A stretch of 64,000 bases of DNA, taken from positions 930,001 through 994,000 of the forward strand of contig NZ_FOZD01000002.1 of assembly GCF_900113185.1 (NCBI RefSeq). Direction: 5' to 3'. This DNA is from Agromyces sp. CF514 (GTDB lineage: Bacteria > Actinomycetota > Actinomycetes > Actinomycetales > Microbacteriaceae). The position numbers and the translations under genes were made by a program. Below the pieces are notes generated by a model. The model was not told the origin of the DNA. It saw only the letters and a list, made by a program, of their open reading frames with translations, and did not search any database. Positions 8,413 to 16,818 of this stretch are shown one piece after another (the first letter of the stretch is position 1; every line of letters starts with the position of its first letter).

Positions 8413-9060
8413 GTGGACGTGACGGCCGACGGCGAGCTGATCGAGCTCGGGCAGACGGGCGCGCGCGCCCTCGTGCTCGCCGGGGGCAGGCGCCAGCCCG
8501 GCGTCGACCTCGCGCTCCGCGGCCTGATCGCGCATGCCGCGTCGGTGCCCGCCGACGACGTCGAGCTCGTACACGCGTGCTCGGAGTGCGGCGCACGCCA
8601 CGGGCGCGTGCTCGTCGCGTATCCGCTCACGCCGTCCGGCGGGCCGTGGTTCGCCGACGTCGCCACGCACGGCGACACGATCGTCGCGGCGACCGGCACG
8701 CGGCATCCGCTCGGGGTCGCGGTCGAACCGGTCATGCCCGTCGACTCGGACCCGGGCGAGCGCCTCGACCAGGCCGCCTTCCACCCCGACGAGCGGGCGG
8801 CGCTGCGCGAGCTCGACGAGGACTGGAGCGCGGCCGTGCGCGCGGCGCTGTGGGCGCGCAAGACCGCGCTGCTGCGCGCGCTCGGGCACACCGAGTTCAT
8901 CGAGCCGTCGCGGCTCGCGCTGTCGATCCCCGGTGCCGACGGCGGCCATGGGCGCATCCTGCGCAGCGTTCCGGAGTTCGGGTCGTTCTGGCAACGGGTC
9001 GCATTCCACGACGTGCCCGTGCCAGGGCCGCACGCGGCATCCGTCGCCGTCATCGGCTGA
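8413..9060 (+). CDS. Phosphopantetheinyl-transferase-like protein with altered metal-site residues
   Basis: Protein of 215 residues related to Sfp-type 4'-phosphopantetheinyl transferases, which activate acyl- and peptidyl-carrier proteins. Matches are [13 protein letters not shown] (about residues 54-66, family form CxxCGxxHGxP), a GVAVEP block near 101 and [12 protein letters not shown] near 147. In active enzymes these last two read G(V/I)D(V/I)E and WxxKExxxK. Here the metal-binding Asp is Ala and the catalytic Glu of the KEA block is Thr. GTG 8413 is chosen because GGGAGGA lies eight bases upstream; the in-frame ATG at 8380 falls in a likely -10 box. It may be inactive or may have a changed role. 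Confidence 0.6.
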   Translation: MDVTADGELIELGQTGARALVLAGGRRQPGVDLALRGLIAHAASVPADDVELVHACSECGARHGRVLVAYPLTPSGGPWFADVATHGDTIVAATGTRHPLGVAVEPVMPVDSDPGERLDQAAFHPDERAALRELDEDWSAAVRAALWARKTALLRALGHTEFIEPSRLALSIPGADGGHGRILRSVPEFGSFWQRVAFHDVPVPGPHAASVAVIG

Positions 9061-9101
9061 CCCGACGCGTCGCGACCCCGACGACCCGCGACGCCTCGGC
9101 C

Positions 9102-9107
9102 TACAGT
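9102..9107 (+). promoter_or_regulatory. -10 box TACAGT of dxr
   Basis: Six bases separate it from the GTG at 9114; no ribosome site is visible, which fits a leaderless message. Confidence 0.55.
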
Positions 9108-9113
9108 GGTCAC

Positions 9114-10199
9114 GTGCGTTCAGTCATCATCCTCGGCTCCACCGGTTCGATCGGCACCCAGGCCCTCGACGTCATCCGCGCGAACCCCGGGCGGTTCGAG
9201 GTGGTCGGCCTCGCGGTCGGCTCGAACCGGGCGGTGCTCGAGGCGCAGGCCGCCGAGTTCGGCGTCGAGCACACGGCCGTCGGCATCGACGAGGCCGTGC
9301 AGTTGGTGCGGGATGTCGCGGCCGACGTCGTGCTGAACGGCATCACCGGTTCCGTGGGGCTCGGTCCGACGCTCGCGACGCTCGAACGCGGCACCACGCT
9401 CGCGCTCGCGAACAAGGAGTCGCTCATCGTGGGCGGCGACCTCGTGACGCGCCTCGCGAAGCCAGGGCAGATCGTTCCCGTCGACTCCGAGCACTCGGCC
9501 ATCGCGCAGGCGCTGCGGTCCGGCACCGACGACGAGGTGCGACGGCTCGTGCTGACCGCATCGGGCGGCCCGTTCCGCGGACGCAGCCGGGAGTCGCTGG
9601 TCGACGTGACGCCGGCGGAGGCGCTCGCCCACCCGACCTGGGACATGGGCCTGGTCGTCACCACGAACTCCGCGACGCTCGTGAACAAGGGCCTCGAGAT
9701 CATCGAGGCGCACCTGCTCTTCGACGTGCCGTACGACCGCATCGACGTGACCGTGCACCCGCAGTCGATCGTGCACTCGATGGTCGAGTTCGTCGACGGG
9801 TCGACGATCGCGCAGGCCTCGCCTCCCGACATGCGCCTGCCCATCTCGCTCGGCCTCGACTGGCCGAACCGGGTCGCCGCGGTCGGGCGGCCGCTCGACT
9901 GGACCGTCGCGTCGTCGTGGACCTTCGAGCCGCTCGACCACCAGGCGTTCCCCGCGATCTCGCTCGCCAAGCAGGTCGGCCGGGCCGGGGGCGACTACCC
10001 GGCCGTGTTCAACGCCGCCAACGAGGAGGCGGTGGCCGCCTTCCATGCCGGGCGCATCGGATTCCTCGACATCGTCGACACCGTGCACGCCGTCGTCGAG
10101 GCGCACGAGCCGCCCGAGCGCCGGCTCACGCTCGACTCGCTCGCCGAGTCGGAGCGGGCGGCGCGCGCCGCGGCGAACGCGCGCATCTCGAGGGCCTGA
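9114..10199 (+). CDS. dxr: 1-deoxy-D-xylulose 5-phosphate reductoisomerase
   Basis: Second enzyme of the MEP isoprenoid pathway, converting 1-deoxyxylulose 5-phosphate to 2-C-methylerythritol 4-phosphate with NADPH. The 361 residues show the nucleotide-binding start [26 protein letters not shown], the metal ligands in [18 protein letters not shown], the block [31 protein letters not shown] and GLDWPNR. Length and motifs are normal for the family. It is followed after 120 bases by rseP. The next pathway gene of the window, ispG, lies 17 kb downstream. Confidence 0.97.
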   Translation: MRSVIILGSTGSIGTQALDVIRANPGRFEVVGLAVGSNRAVLEAQAAEFGVEHTAVGIDEAVQLVRDVAADVVLNGITGSVGLGPTLATLERGTTLALANKESLIVGGDLVTRLAKPGQIVPVDSEHSAIAQALRSGTDDEVRRLVLTASGGPFRGRSRESLVDVTPAEALAHPTWDMGLVVTTNSATLVNKGLEIIEAHLLFDVPYDRIDVTVHPQSIVHSMVEFVDGSTIAQASPPDMRLPISLGLDWPNRVAAVGRPLDWTVASSWTFEPLDHQAFPAISLAKQVGRAGGDYPAVFNAANEEAVAAFHAGRIGFLDIVDTVHAVVEAHEPPERRLTLDSLAESERAARAAANARISRA

Positions 10200-10307
10200 G
10201 CCGAGGCATCCGCTTCCGGCCTCTGCGCACCCGCGAGCGGTGCGGCTTCGCAGTCGGGCCATAGCGCGCTCACAGCGGAGCGTCAGGCGACACCCGGCCG
10301 CTCGCAG

Positions 10308-10313
10308 TACGCT
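10308..10313 (+). promoter_or_regulatory. -10 box TACGCT of rseP
   Basis: Six-base spacer to the ATG at 10320; no Shine-Dalgarno sequence precedes the start. Confidence 0.55.
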
Positions 10314-10319
10314 CATCGG

Positions 10320-11645
10320 ATGGATTCCGTGCTGCCGTTCATCCTCGGCGTGGTCGTCATCGTCCTCGGCCTCGCCGTCTCGATCGCGCTGCACGAGATC
10401 GGGCACCTGGTTCCGGCCAAGCTCTTCAAGGTCAAGGTGACCCAGTACATGATCGGCTTCGGGCCGACGATCTGGTCGAAGCGCCGCGGTGAGACCGAGT
10501 ACGGCGTCAAGGCGATCCCGCTCGGCGGCTACATCTCGATGATCGGCATGTTCCCGCCCAAGAACGGCGCACAGGTGCACGAGGACTCCACCGGGTTCTT
10601 CAAGGGCCTCGCCCAAGACGCGCGCGATGCGAGCCAGGAGTCGATCACGCCGGGCGACGAGGCCCGCGCCTTCTACCTGCTGCCCGTCTGGAAGCGCATC
10701 GTCATCATGTTCGGCGGGCCGTTCATGAACCTCGTGCTCGCCGTGCTGCTGTTCGGCGTGCTGCTCGTGGGCTTCGGCGTTCCGCAGACGACCACCACGG
10801 TCGCCTCGGTCAACGAGTGCGTGCTGCCCGCGACGAGCGAGCGGCAGACCTGCGAGGCCGACGACCCCGCCGCCCCCGGCGCGGAGGCCGGCGTGCAGCC
10901 CGGCGACGTCATCACCTCGATCGACGGCGAGCAGATCACGTCGTGGGAGCAGTCCACGGCGATCATCCGCTCGCACCCCGGTGACCCGCTCACGGTCGTC
11001 GTCGTGCGCGACGGCGCCGAGCAGACCCTCACCGTCACCCCCGCGCTGAGCGAACGCTACGTGACCGATGCGAACGGCCAGGTCGTCGAGGACGAGAACG
11101 GCGACCCGGTCACCACCGAGGTCGGCTTCGTCGGCATCGGTCCGACGGCGGCGCGCGTGCAGCAGCCGGTCACCGCCGTGCTGCCCACCGTCGGCGAGAA
11201 CATCGCGGGCGTCGCCGGCATCATCGTGAACCTGCCGCAGCGCATGGTCGACGTCGCGAACGCCGCCTTCGGCCCCGAGGAGCGCGACCCCAACGGCCCG
11301 ATCAGCGTCGTGGGCGTCGGCCGCGTGGCCGGCGAGGTCGCCGCGACCGACCAGTTGGCGATGAGCGACAAGGTCGCCGGACTCATCGGCATCCTCGGGT
11401 CGCTGAACATCGCGCTGTTCGTGTTCAACCTCATCCCGCTGCTGCCGCTCGACGGCGGGCACATCGCCGGTGCGCTGTGGGAGGCGATCCGCCGAGGCTG
11501 GGCGAAGCTGTTCAAGCGCCCCGACCCCGGACCCGTCGACATGGCCAAGCTCATGCCGGTGACCCTCGCGGTCGTCGTCGTGCTCGGCGCCATGAGCGCG
11601 CTGCTCATCTACGCCGACCTCGTGAAGCCGGTGCAGCTGTTCTGA
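10320..11645 (+). CDS. rseP: RseP/Rip1-type site-2 intramembrane zinc protease
   Basis: Membrane metalloprotease of 441 residues that cleaves transmembrane anti-sigma factors or similar substrates. The zinc site HEIGH is in the first membrane helix (about residues 24-28), and the third ligand is in LLPLDGGHIAGAL near the C-terminus. Between them lies a PDZ domain (AEAGVQPGDVITSIDGEQITSWEQ). Other membrane helices are at about 130-150, 365-385 and 415-435. The PDZ entry contains an insertion with two cysteines (NECVLPATSERQTCEAD), which could form a disulfide. It follows dxr, the conserved actinobacterial order. Confidence 0.95.
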   Translation: MDSVLPFILGVVVIVLGLAVSIALHEIGHLVPAKLFKVKVTQYMIGFGPTIWSKRRGETEYGVKAIPLGGYISMIGMFPPKNGAQVHEDSTGFFKGLAQDARDASQESITPGDEARAFYLLPVWKRIVIMFGGPFMNLVLAVLLFGVLLVGFGVPQTTTTVASVNECVLPATSERQTCEADDPAAPGAEAGVQPGDVITSIDGEQITSWEQSTAIIRSHPGDPLTVVVVRDGAEQTLTVTPALSERYVTDANGQVVEDENGDPVTTEVGFVGIGPTAARVQQPVTAVLPTVGENIAGVAGIIVNLPQRMVDVANAAFGPEERDPNGPISVVGVGRVAGEVAATDQLAMSDKVAGLIGILGSLNIALFVFNLIPLLPLDGGHIAGALWEAIRRGWAKLFKRPDPGPVDMAKLMPVTLAVVVVLGAMSALLIYADLVKPVQLF

Positions 11646-11751
11646 TCGTGACGCCGCGCACCAAGCCCGCCCCGTCGACTGCGTCGGGGTACTCCCTCAG
11701 GAGCAGCCGATGAGCCTCCGCGAGGAGGACTCGGGCGCGGCATCCGATCGA

Positions 11752-11757
11752 TACGCT
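11752..11757 (+). promoter_or_regulatory. -10 box TACGCT of the histidine kinase gene
   Basis: Ends six bases before the ATG at 11764 and supports that start over the ATG at 11710. Confidence 0.55.
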
Positions 11758-11763
11758 CGGGGG

Positions 11764-12978
11764 ATGCCTCCCTGGGAAGCCGGCGACGGCTGGAACGGAC
11801 CCCCCTGGGCACGAGGCTGGGCCGACGGGACGTTCGACGGCGCGCGCGACGGTCGCCGTTTCCGCGCCTCTGCGCGGTTCCGCCTGCTCGCCCCCGTCGT
11901 GCTCAGCCTGCTGGTGCAGGTTCCGGCGGCGATCGGCATCGCGATCTTCACGAACGTCGGGTGGACTGCGGGCCTGCTGCAGGTGCTGCTCGCAGCCGTG
12001 GGCCCGCTCGCGCTGCTCGGCGCGCGACGATGGCCGGGCGTCACCGTCGCCGTCGTCGCGGCAGCCGCGCTCGCCGACGTCGTGCTCGTGCCCGTCGCGG
12101 GTCCCCCGTACCTCGCGCTCGCCTTCGCCATCGTCATCGCCGTCGCGCGCGGCGCCGTGGCGTGGGCCGTCGCGGCGGTGGCGACCGGTTGGGTCGCGGC
12201 CGTCGTGCTGGTGTCGCTCTGGGGCGAGCCGTGGCATCCGGTGCGCGTCGCCTTCACGACGCTCGCGCTCGCGGCGTGCTTCGGCATCGGCGCGTTCGTG
12301 CGCACGCGCGCCGAGCGCATGCGCCACTACCGGGCCGAGGCGCTGCAGCGGCGCCGCACCGCCGAGGAGCGCGAACGGGTGCGCATCGCCCGCGAGCTGC
12401 ACGACGTCATCGGGCACGCGCTCTCGCAGATCAACGTGCAGGCCAGCGTCGGCCTGCACCTCATGGACCGCGACGCCGAACAGGCGCGCACCGCGCTCGC
12501 GAACATCAAGCAGACCTCGAAGACCGCGCTCGAGGAGGTGCGCAGCGTGCTCGGCGCGATCCGCAGCGACGCCGATGCGCCGCTCTCGCCGCAGGCCGAG
12601 CTCGCCGAGCTTCCTCGGCTCGTCGCGGGCGTCACGACCGCGGAGTTCGAGGCGACGCTCGATGATCGGCTCGGCGGCGACGCGCCCGGCCGCGCCGTGC
12701 AGTTCGCGGCCTACCGCATCATCCAGGAGGCGCTGACGAACATCGTGCGCCATGCGCGGGCGACGCACGCCGTCGTCGCGATCGAGCGCGTCGGCGACGA
12801 GCTGCGCCTCGAGGTCGTCGACGACGGCAGCTGGCTGCCCGCGGCCTCCGGCGAGGGGAGCGGCATCCTGGGCATGCGGGAGCGCGCGGCCCTGCTCGGC
12901 GGCACGGTGGAGGTCGCGCAGCTGCCCGACCGCGGCACGCGTGTCGAGGCGCGCCTGCCGTGGAGGGCGACGCCGTGA
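11764..12978 (+). CDS. Sensor histidine kinase (NarL-type partner, HisKA_3)
   Basis: Membrane sensor of 404 residues that autophosphorylates and passes the phosphate to the response regulator encoded next. After a cytoplasmic N-terminus come several hydrophobic helices (about residues 40-175), with no large extracellular domain. The dimerisation/phosphoacceptor helix is RIARELHDVIGHALSQINVQ, where the His after EL is the acceptor. The HATPase part shows YRIIQEALTNIVRHA (N box), VVDDGS and GSGILGMRERAALLGG. The start at 11764 is favoured by the TACGCT box six bases upstream; an ATG at 11710 with AGGAG is the alternative and would add 18 residues. The signal sensed is unknown. Confidence 0.9.
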   Translation: MPPWEAGDGWNGPPWARGWADGTFDGARDGRRFRASARFRLLAPVVLSLLVQVPAAIGIAIFTNVGWTAGLLQVLLAAVGPLALLGARRWPGVTVAVVAAAALADVVLVPVAGPPYLALAFAIVIAVARGAVAWAVAAVATGWVAAVVLVSLWGEPWHPVRVAFTTLALAACFGIGAFVRTRAERMRHYRAEALQRRRTAEERERVRIARELHDVIGHALSQINVQASVGLHLMDRDAEQARTALANIKQTSKTALEEVRSVLGAIRSDADAPLSPQAELAELPRLVAGVTTAEFEATLDDRLGGDAPGRAVQFAAYRIIQEALTNIVRHARATHAVVAIERVGDELRLEVVDDGSWLPAASGEGSGILGMRERAALLGGTVEVAQLPDRGTRVEARLPWRATP

Positions 12979-13643
12979 TCCGGGTCGCGCTGGCCGACGA
13001 CCAGCTGCTCGTGCGCGCGGGCTTCCGTGCGCTCCTCGAGGCCGAGCCCGGCATCGACGTGGTCGGCGAGGCGTCCACCGGCGCTGAGCTGCTCGAGATC
13101 GTGCGACGGCAGCCGGTCGACGTCGTGCTCATGGACATCCGCATGCCGGGCGGTGACGGGCTCTGGGCGACCGAGCAGATCGCCGCCGACCCCGCGCTCG
13201 CCGGCGTGCACGTCGTCATCGTGACCACGTTCGAGCTCGACGAGTACGTCGCGCGCGCGGTGCGGGCGGGGGCGAGCGGGTTCCTCGTGAAGGACACCGA
13301 GCCCGTCGACCTCATCCGCGCGGTGCGCGTCGTCGCGAGCGGCGAGGCGCTGCTCTCGCCCGGCGTCACGAAGCGCCTGCTCGAGCGCATGGCGACCGGA
13401 CTCCGCGACGCGCCCGCCGCCGACCGCGAACGGCTCGCCGGACTCACCGAGCGCGAACGCGAGGTGCTACGGCTCGTGGGGCTCGGCCTCACGAACGACG
13501 AGATCGCCGCAGAACTCGTGCTCTCGCCGCTCACGGCCAAGACGCACGTGTCGCGCATCATGGCGAAGCTGCACGCGCGCGACCGGGTGCACCTCGTCGT
13601 CACGGCCTACGAGTCGGGGATCGTCGCGCCGGGCTGGCAGTAG
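12975..13643 (+). CDS. LuxR/NarL-family response regulator
   Basis: DNA-binding regulator of 222 residues. The receiver domain has the acidic pair in ALADDQLLVRAG, the phosphoacceptor Asp in VVLMDIRMPGGDG (about residue 53), Thr in IVTTFE and Lys in FLVKDTEP. The C-terminal helix-turn-helix is LTEREREVLRLVGLGLTNDEIA through SRIMAKLHARDR. The GTG at 12975 overlaps the kinase stop by four bases and has GGAGG about eight bases upstream. Receiver plus kinase form a standard two-component pair. Its targets are unknown; the SHOCT membrane gene that follows is one candidate. Confidence 0.93.
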   Translation: MIRVALADDQLLVRAGFRALLEAEPGIDVVGEASTGAELLEIVRRQPVDVVLMDIRMPGGDGLWATEQIAADPALAGVHVVIVTTFELDEYVARAVRAGASGFLVKDTEPVDLIRAVRVVASGEALLSPGVTKRLLERMATGLRDAPAADRERLAGLTEREREVLRLVGLGLTNDEIAAELVLSPLTAKTHVSRIMAKLHARDRVHLVVTAYESGIVAPGWQ

Positions 13644-13660
13644 TCCGCCCGTGCGGTCGT

Positions 13661-13674
13661 GCTCCCGCGGGAGC
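13661..13674. terminator. 14-base palindrome after the response regulator gene
   Basis: GCTCCCGCGGGAGC is a perfect palindrome 18 bases after the stop. It could end the two-component transcript or be an operator for the next gene; the sequence alone does not decide. Confidence 0.35.
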
Positions 13675-13773
13675 AGCCCAAGTGCCTCCCGGGGGCGGAT
13701 TCGCCCGAAGCGCGCCACGACGAGACTCTGATCGACGGCCCGACCAGCGGGCCACGATCAAGGGATCTCCATC

Positions 13774-14079
13774 ATGCTCTCCACCCTCGCCACGGCTACC
13801 GTGGTCGCACACGCCGGCCCATGGGCGGCCGGCTTCGGCTGGGTCTTCTTCCTCATCCCGCTCTTCTGGCTGCTCGTCGTCGGGCTCATCATCTTCGGTG
13901 TGAGCCGCGGACGCCGCCGGTACTGGGCGAACGGCGGGCCCGACGGCTACGGCCCGCCGTGGGCGCGCGGCGCGAGCGCCGAGCAGACCCTCGGCCAGCG
14001 CTTCGCGAACGGCGACATCGACGAGACCGAGTACCGCGCGCGCCTCGAGGTGCTGCGCGCGAACCGTCCGAGCGCCTAG
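13774..14079 (+). CDS. Small SHOCT-domain membrane protein
   Basis: Protein of 101 residues with one strong membrane helix (about residues 20-45, VFFLIPLFWLLVVGLIIFGV), a basic stretch RGRRR behind it, a glycine/proline-rich linker, and a C-terminal SHOCT-like helix pair (LGQRFANGDIDETEYRARLEVL). SHOCT modules are short oligomerisation elements often found at the ends of membrane proteins. The start has AAGGGAT upstream. It follows the two-component system after 130 bases that contain a hairpin (13737-13753). A role as a regulon member of that system is speculation. Confidence 0.75.
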   Translation: MLSTLATATVVAHAGPWAAGFGWVFFLIPLFWLLVVGLIIFGVSRGRRRYWANGGPDGYGPPWARGASAEQTLGQRFANGDIDETEYRARLEVLRANRPSA

Positions 14080-14096
14080 CCCGCGAGCGTCGCAGG

Positions 14097-14132
14097 GACG
14101 AGGGGCGGATGCCGCGGCATCCGCCCCTCGTC
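14097..14132. terminator. 36-base perfect palindrome between convergent genes
   Basis: The two halves are fully complementary with no loop bases. At its centre is the 18-base palindrome made of one decamer CGGATGCCGC fused to its own complement. It lies 17 bases after the SHOCT gene and 9 bases beyond the end of the ltrA-like gene, so it can end transcription from both sides. Confidence 0.75.
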
Positions 14133-14141
14133 GCATCGCGG

Positions 14142-15395
14142 TCAGTCGGGGAGCACCTCGCGCAGTGCTTCGGCCTGATGACGGTGCCCGATCGTCTCGA
14201 ACGCGACCACCACCACGACGGGCGAGAAGGCCGCGATCAGGATGCCCGCCGGCAGGCTCGCCCCGCCGGCGACGGCGAGCACGGCGAGGGCCAGCACCGC
14301 GAGGCTCGCGACGAAGATCACGAGGTGGAACGGGTCGAACCGGCGCAGCAGGTACGAGTACAGCAGGAACAGCATGGCGAGGAACACCGCCACCGGCACC
14401 GCGATCGTGAGCAGTGCCTCGACGTCGGTGATGTGCGCCTCGCCCGCGATCGCATTCGCGGCGACGTGCAGGCCGGCACCGGTCGCGGCGAGCGACCCGA
14501 ACACGACGATGTGCCCGTACCCCCACACGTACGAACGCGAGCGGTAGGCCGCGAGCAACCGCCCGGACGGCACCGTGAAGTAGCTCCACCACAGGCCGAA
14601 CACGAGGAGCGTGCCGCCGAGCGCGACGCCGGCCGCCTCGGTCGACCACTGCTGCTCCTCGACGACGGCCGAGATCGCGAGGATCGTGCCGAGCACGATC
14701 TCGCCGAGCGTGATGATCACGAGCAGGCTGTACCGCTCGGCGATGTGGTGCGGATGCCACGGGGTCTCGCCCCCGCGACGCTCGGCGAACAGCGGCACGA
14801 TCATCTCGCAGACCCCGAGCACGAACATGAGCCCGAGCGCGACGACGAGCGGCGGGTCGACGAAGATCATCGCGACCCACGCCACCTGGATGACGCCGAG
14901 GGAGATCGCGTAGCCGTGCGCGGTGCGCCGCGCGGAGGGGTCGTCGTGGGCGATGCGCAGCCACAGCGCGATCGTCGACACGCGCATGACGACGTAGCCG
15001 GCGATGACGACCGCGTTGTCGACGTGGTGGCCCTCGTCGATCGACTCGAAGAACTCCGGCAGCCCGAGGGCCAGCACGAGCACGCCGAGCATCTGCACCA
15101 TGGTCGCGATGCGCAGGAACACGCCGTCGTTGTCGTAGGCGGAGGCGAGCCACGAGTAGTTGATCCACGCCCAGCAGATCGCGAACACGGCGAACGCGAA
15201 CGCGATCGCGGCCGAGCCGAAGTGCCCGAGCTCGAGCAGGTGCGCGGCCTGGCTGCCGGCCTGGCTGAAGGCCACGACGAAGGTGAGGTCGTAGAGCAGT
15301 TCGAGCGGCGTCGCGGCGCGGTGCGCCTGGTTCGGGTCGCGGCCGACCATGCGGCGCAGGCGGTGGTGCAGCGGGGGCGGCGGGGCCTGGGTCAT
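14142..15395 (-). CDS. Low-temperature-requirement A (LtrA) family membrane protein
   Basis: Polytopic membrane protein of 417 residues with about eleven hydrophobic helices. LtrA-family traits are ATPLELLYDLTFVVAFSQAG near residue 30, the HxxERYSLLVIITLGEIVLGT block near 225, and WWSYFTVPSG. The family was named after a Listeria cold-growth locus; the molecular function is not known. It is monocistronic, with a palindromic terminator after it and the thiolase terminator upstream. The ATG at 15395 precedes a proline-rich start (MTQAPPPP). Confidence 0.85.
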   Translation of the reverse strand: MTQAPPPPLHHRLRRMVGRDPNQAHRAATPLELLYDLTFVVAFSQAGSQAAHLLELGHFGSAAIAFAFAVFAICWAWINYSWLASAYDNDGVFLRIATMVQMLGVLVLALGLPEFFESIDEGHHVDNAVVIAGYVVMRVSTIALWLRIAHDDPSARRTAHGYAISLGVIQVAWVAMIFVDPPLVVALGLMFVLGVCEMIVPLFAERRGGETPWHPHHIAERYSLLVIITLGEIVLGTILAISAVVEEQQWSTEAAGVALGGTLLVFGLWWSYFTVPSGRLLAAYRSRSYVWGYGHIVVFGSLAATGAGLHVAANAIAGEAHITDVEALLTIAVPVAVFLAMLFLLYSYLLRRFDPFHLVIFVASLAVLALAVLAVAGGASLPAGILIAAFSPVVVVVAFETIGHRHQAEALREVLPD

Positions 15396-15424
15396 GGCGC
15401 TATCGTGACACGGCCGAGGCCCGC

Positions 15425-15485
15425 GACGAGCGGATGCCGCGGCATCCGTCGTGAGACGCACGCCGCCACGCGGCATCCGCTCGTC
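15425..15485 (-). terminator. Long stem-loop after the thiolase gene with nested palindrome
   Basis: Perfect 17-base arms at 15425-15441 and 15469-15485 flank a 27-base loop. The distal arm overlaps an 18-base palindrome at 15431-15448 that could fold alone instead. Three exact copies of the decamer lie within 61 bases. It begins 12 bases past the thiolase stop. Confidence 0.7.
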
Positions 15486-15496
15486 AGGTCGCGGGG

Positions 15497-16681
15497 TCAG
15501 CGCGAGAGCAGCAGCGCCTCGCCCTGGCCGCCGCCGCCGCAGAGCGCGACGGCCGCGCGACCGCCGCCGCGACGGGAGAGCTCGAGCGCGGCGTGCAGTG
15601 CGAGGCGCGCGCCCGAGGCGCCGATCGGGTGGCCGAGCGCGATGGCGCCGCCGTGGACGTTGACCGTGCTCGCGTCGAGGTCGAGGTCGCGCATGGACTG
15701 CAGGGAGACCGCGGCGAACGCCTCGTTGATCTCGACGAGGTCGAGATCGGAGGCCGCGAGGCCCTCGCGTTCGAGCGCGGCGGCGATCGCGTTGGACGGC
15801 TGCGAGTGCAGGGAGTTGTCGGGTCCGGCGACCTGGCCGGAGGCGCCGACGCGCGCGAGCCAGGGGAGTCCGCGGGATTCGGCCCACTCGCGGCTCGCGA
15901 CGACGACGGCGGCCGCACCGTCGGAGATGGGCGACGAGTTGCCGGCCGTGATGGTGCCGCCCTCGGCGAAGGCGGGGCGCAGGCGCCCGAGCACCTCGGC
16001 GGTCGAGTCGGGGCGCACGCCCTCGTCGGCCGTGACGACGACGGGGTCGCCCTTGCGCTGCGGCACCTCGACGGGCACGATCTCGTCGTCGAAGAGGCCC
16101 TGCGCGGCGGCCTCGCCGGCCCGGCGGTGGGATGCCGCGGCGATCTCGTCCTGCTCGAGGCGCTCGATGCCGTATCGGCCGTTGAACCGCTCGGTGGACG
16201 CGCCCATCGACTCGCGGTCGAACGCGTCGGTGAGGCCGTCGTGCGCGGCGTGGTCGAGCATCTCGACGCTGCCGTAGGCCCAGCCCTTGCGGGAGCCGGG
16301 CAGCAGGAGGGGTGCCTGGGTCATCGACTCCTGGCCGCCGGCGACGACGACGGATGCCTCGCCGAGGCGGATGAGGCGCGCGGCGTCGGCGATCGCGACG
16401 AGGCCCGAGAGGCACACCTTGTTGATCGTGGTGGCGGGAACGCGCCACGGGATGCCCGCCGCGACCGCGGTCTGCTTGGCGGGGTTCTGCCCGGCGCCGG
16501 CCTGCAGCACCTGGCCGAGGATCACCTGGTCGACGTCGTCGGGGGAGATGCCGGCCTTCGCGAGCGCGCCGCGCACCGCGATCGCCCCGAGCTCGACCGC
16601 GTGCAGGCTGCCGAGGTTGCCGCTCATGCGGCCGAACGGGGTGCGGGCTCCGGCGATGATGACGACGTCGGTGGTGGGCAT
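15497..16681 (-). CDS. atoB: Acetyl-CoA C-acetyltransferase (thiolase)
   Basis: Enzyme of 394 residues, the usual length, that cleaves acetoacetyl-CoA with CoA into two acetyl-CoA, or runs in reverse. The acylated cysteine is Cys90 in [26 protein letters not shown] (His) and the second cysteine in [13 protein letters not shown] complete the active site. It is transcribed away from the transporter operon starting at 16819, from a shared 137-base region. AAGGAG lies upstream of the ATG and a TACAAT box at 16746-16741 can be its -10 element. In context it would perform the last step of 3-hydroxybutyrate breakdown; a beta-ketoadipyl-CoA thiolase role is less likely because the linked genes are of ketone-body type. 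Confidence 0.92.
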   Translation of the reverse strand: MPTTDVVIIAGARTPFGRMSGNLGSLHAVELGAIAVRGALAKAGISPDDVDQVILGQVLQAGAGQNPAKQTAVAAGIPWRVPATTINKVCLSGLVAIADAARLIRLGEASVVVAGGQESMTQAPLLLPGSRKGWAYGSVEMLDHAAHDGLTDAFDRESMGASTERFNGRYGIERLEQDEIAAASHRRAGEAAAQGLFDDEIVPVEVPQRKGDPVVVTADEGVRPDSTAEVLGRLRPAFAEGGTITAGNSSPISDGAAAVVVASREWAESRGLPWLARVGASGQVAGPDNSLHSQPSNAIAAALEREGLAASDLDLVEINEAFAAVSLQSMRDLDLDASTVNVHGGAIALGHPIGASGARLALHAALELSRRGGGRAAVALCGGGGQGEALLLSR

Positions 16682-16740
16682 TCGGTGAACTCCTTCGTTC
16701 GAGGTCGCGGACGGGTTGCGTTCGCTCGGGTTCCGAGCCT

Positions 16741-16746
16741 ATTGTA
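16741..16746 (-). promoter_or_regulatory. -10 box TACAAT for the thiolase gene
   Basis: Good match on the minus strand, 60 bases upstream of the ATG at 16681. The -35 region falls inside the inverted repeat at 16757-16776. Confidence 0.5.
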
Positions 16747-16756
16747 CTTTCCTGAG

Positions 16757-16776
16757 ACCTGAACCACCTGTCAGGT
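16757..16776. promoter_or_regulatory. Inverted repeat ACCTGA-N8-TCAGGT in the divergent promoter region
   Basis: Six-base arms with an eight-base spacer, placed between the thiolase gene and the ABC importer operon. Dimension and position fit a TetR-type operator; the TetR gene at 23429 in the same operon is the obvious candidate. Confidence 0.45.
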
Positions 16777-16818
16777 TCTCGCACCAGTCCCAGCCGTTCA
16801 CTGTTGAGAGGCACTCCA

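Noticed and set aside
9120-11462. Antisense open frame of 780 codons across dxr and rseP
   Set aside because: Composition is Arg/Asp/His-rich shadow translation of the opposite strand and contains no family motif.
11648-11713. Small frame of 21 codons between rseP and the kinase gene
   Set aside because: No ribosome site, and codon ends are mixed, unlike coding regions here.
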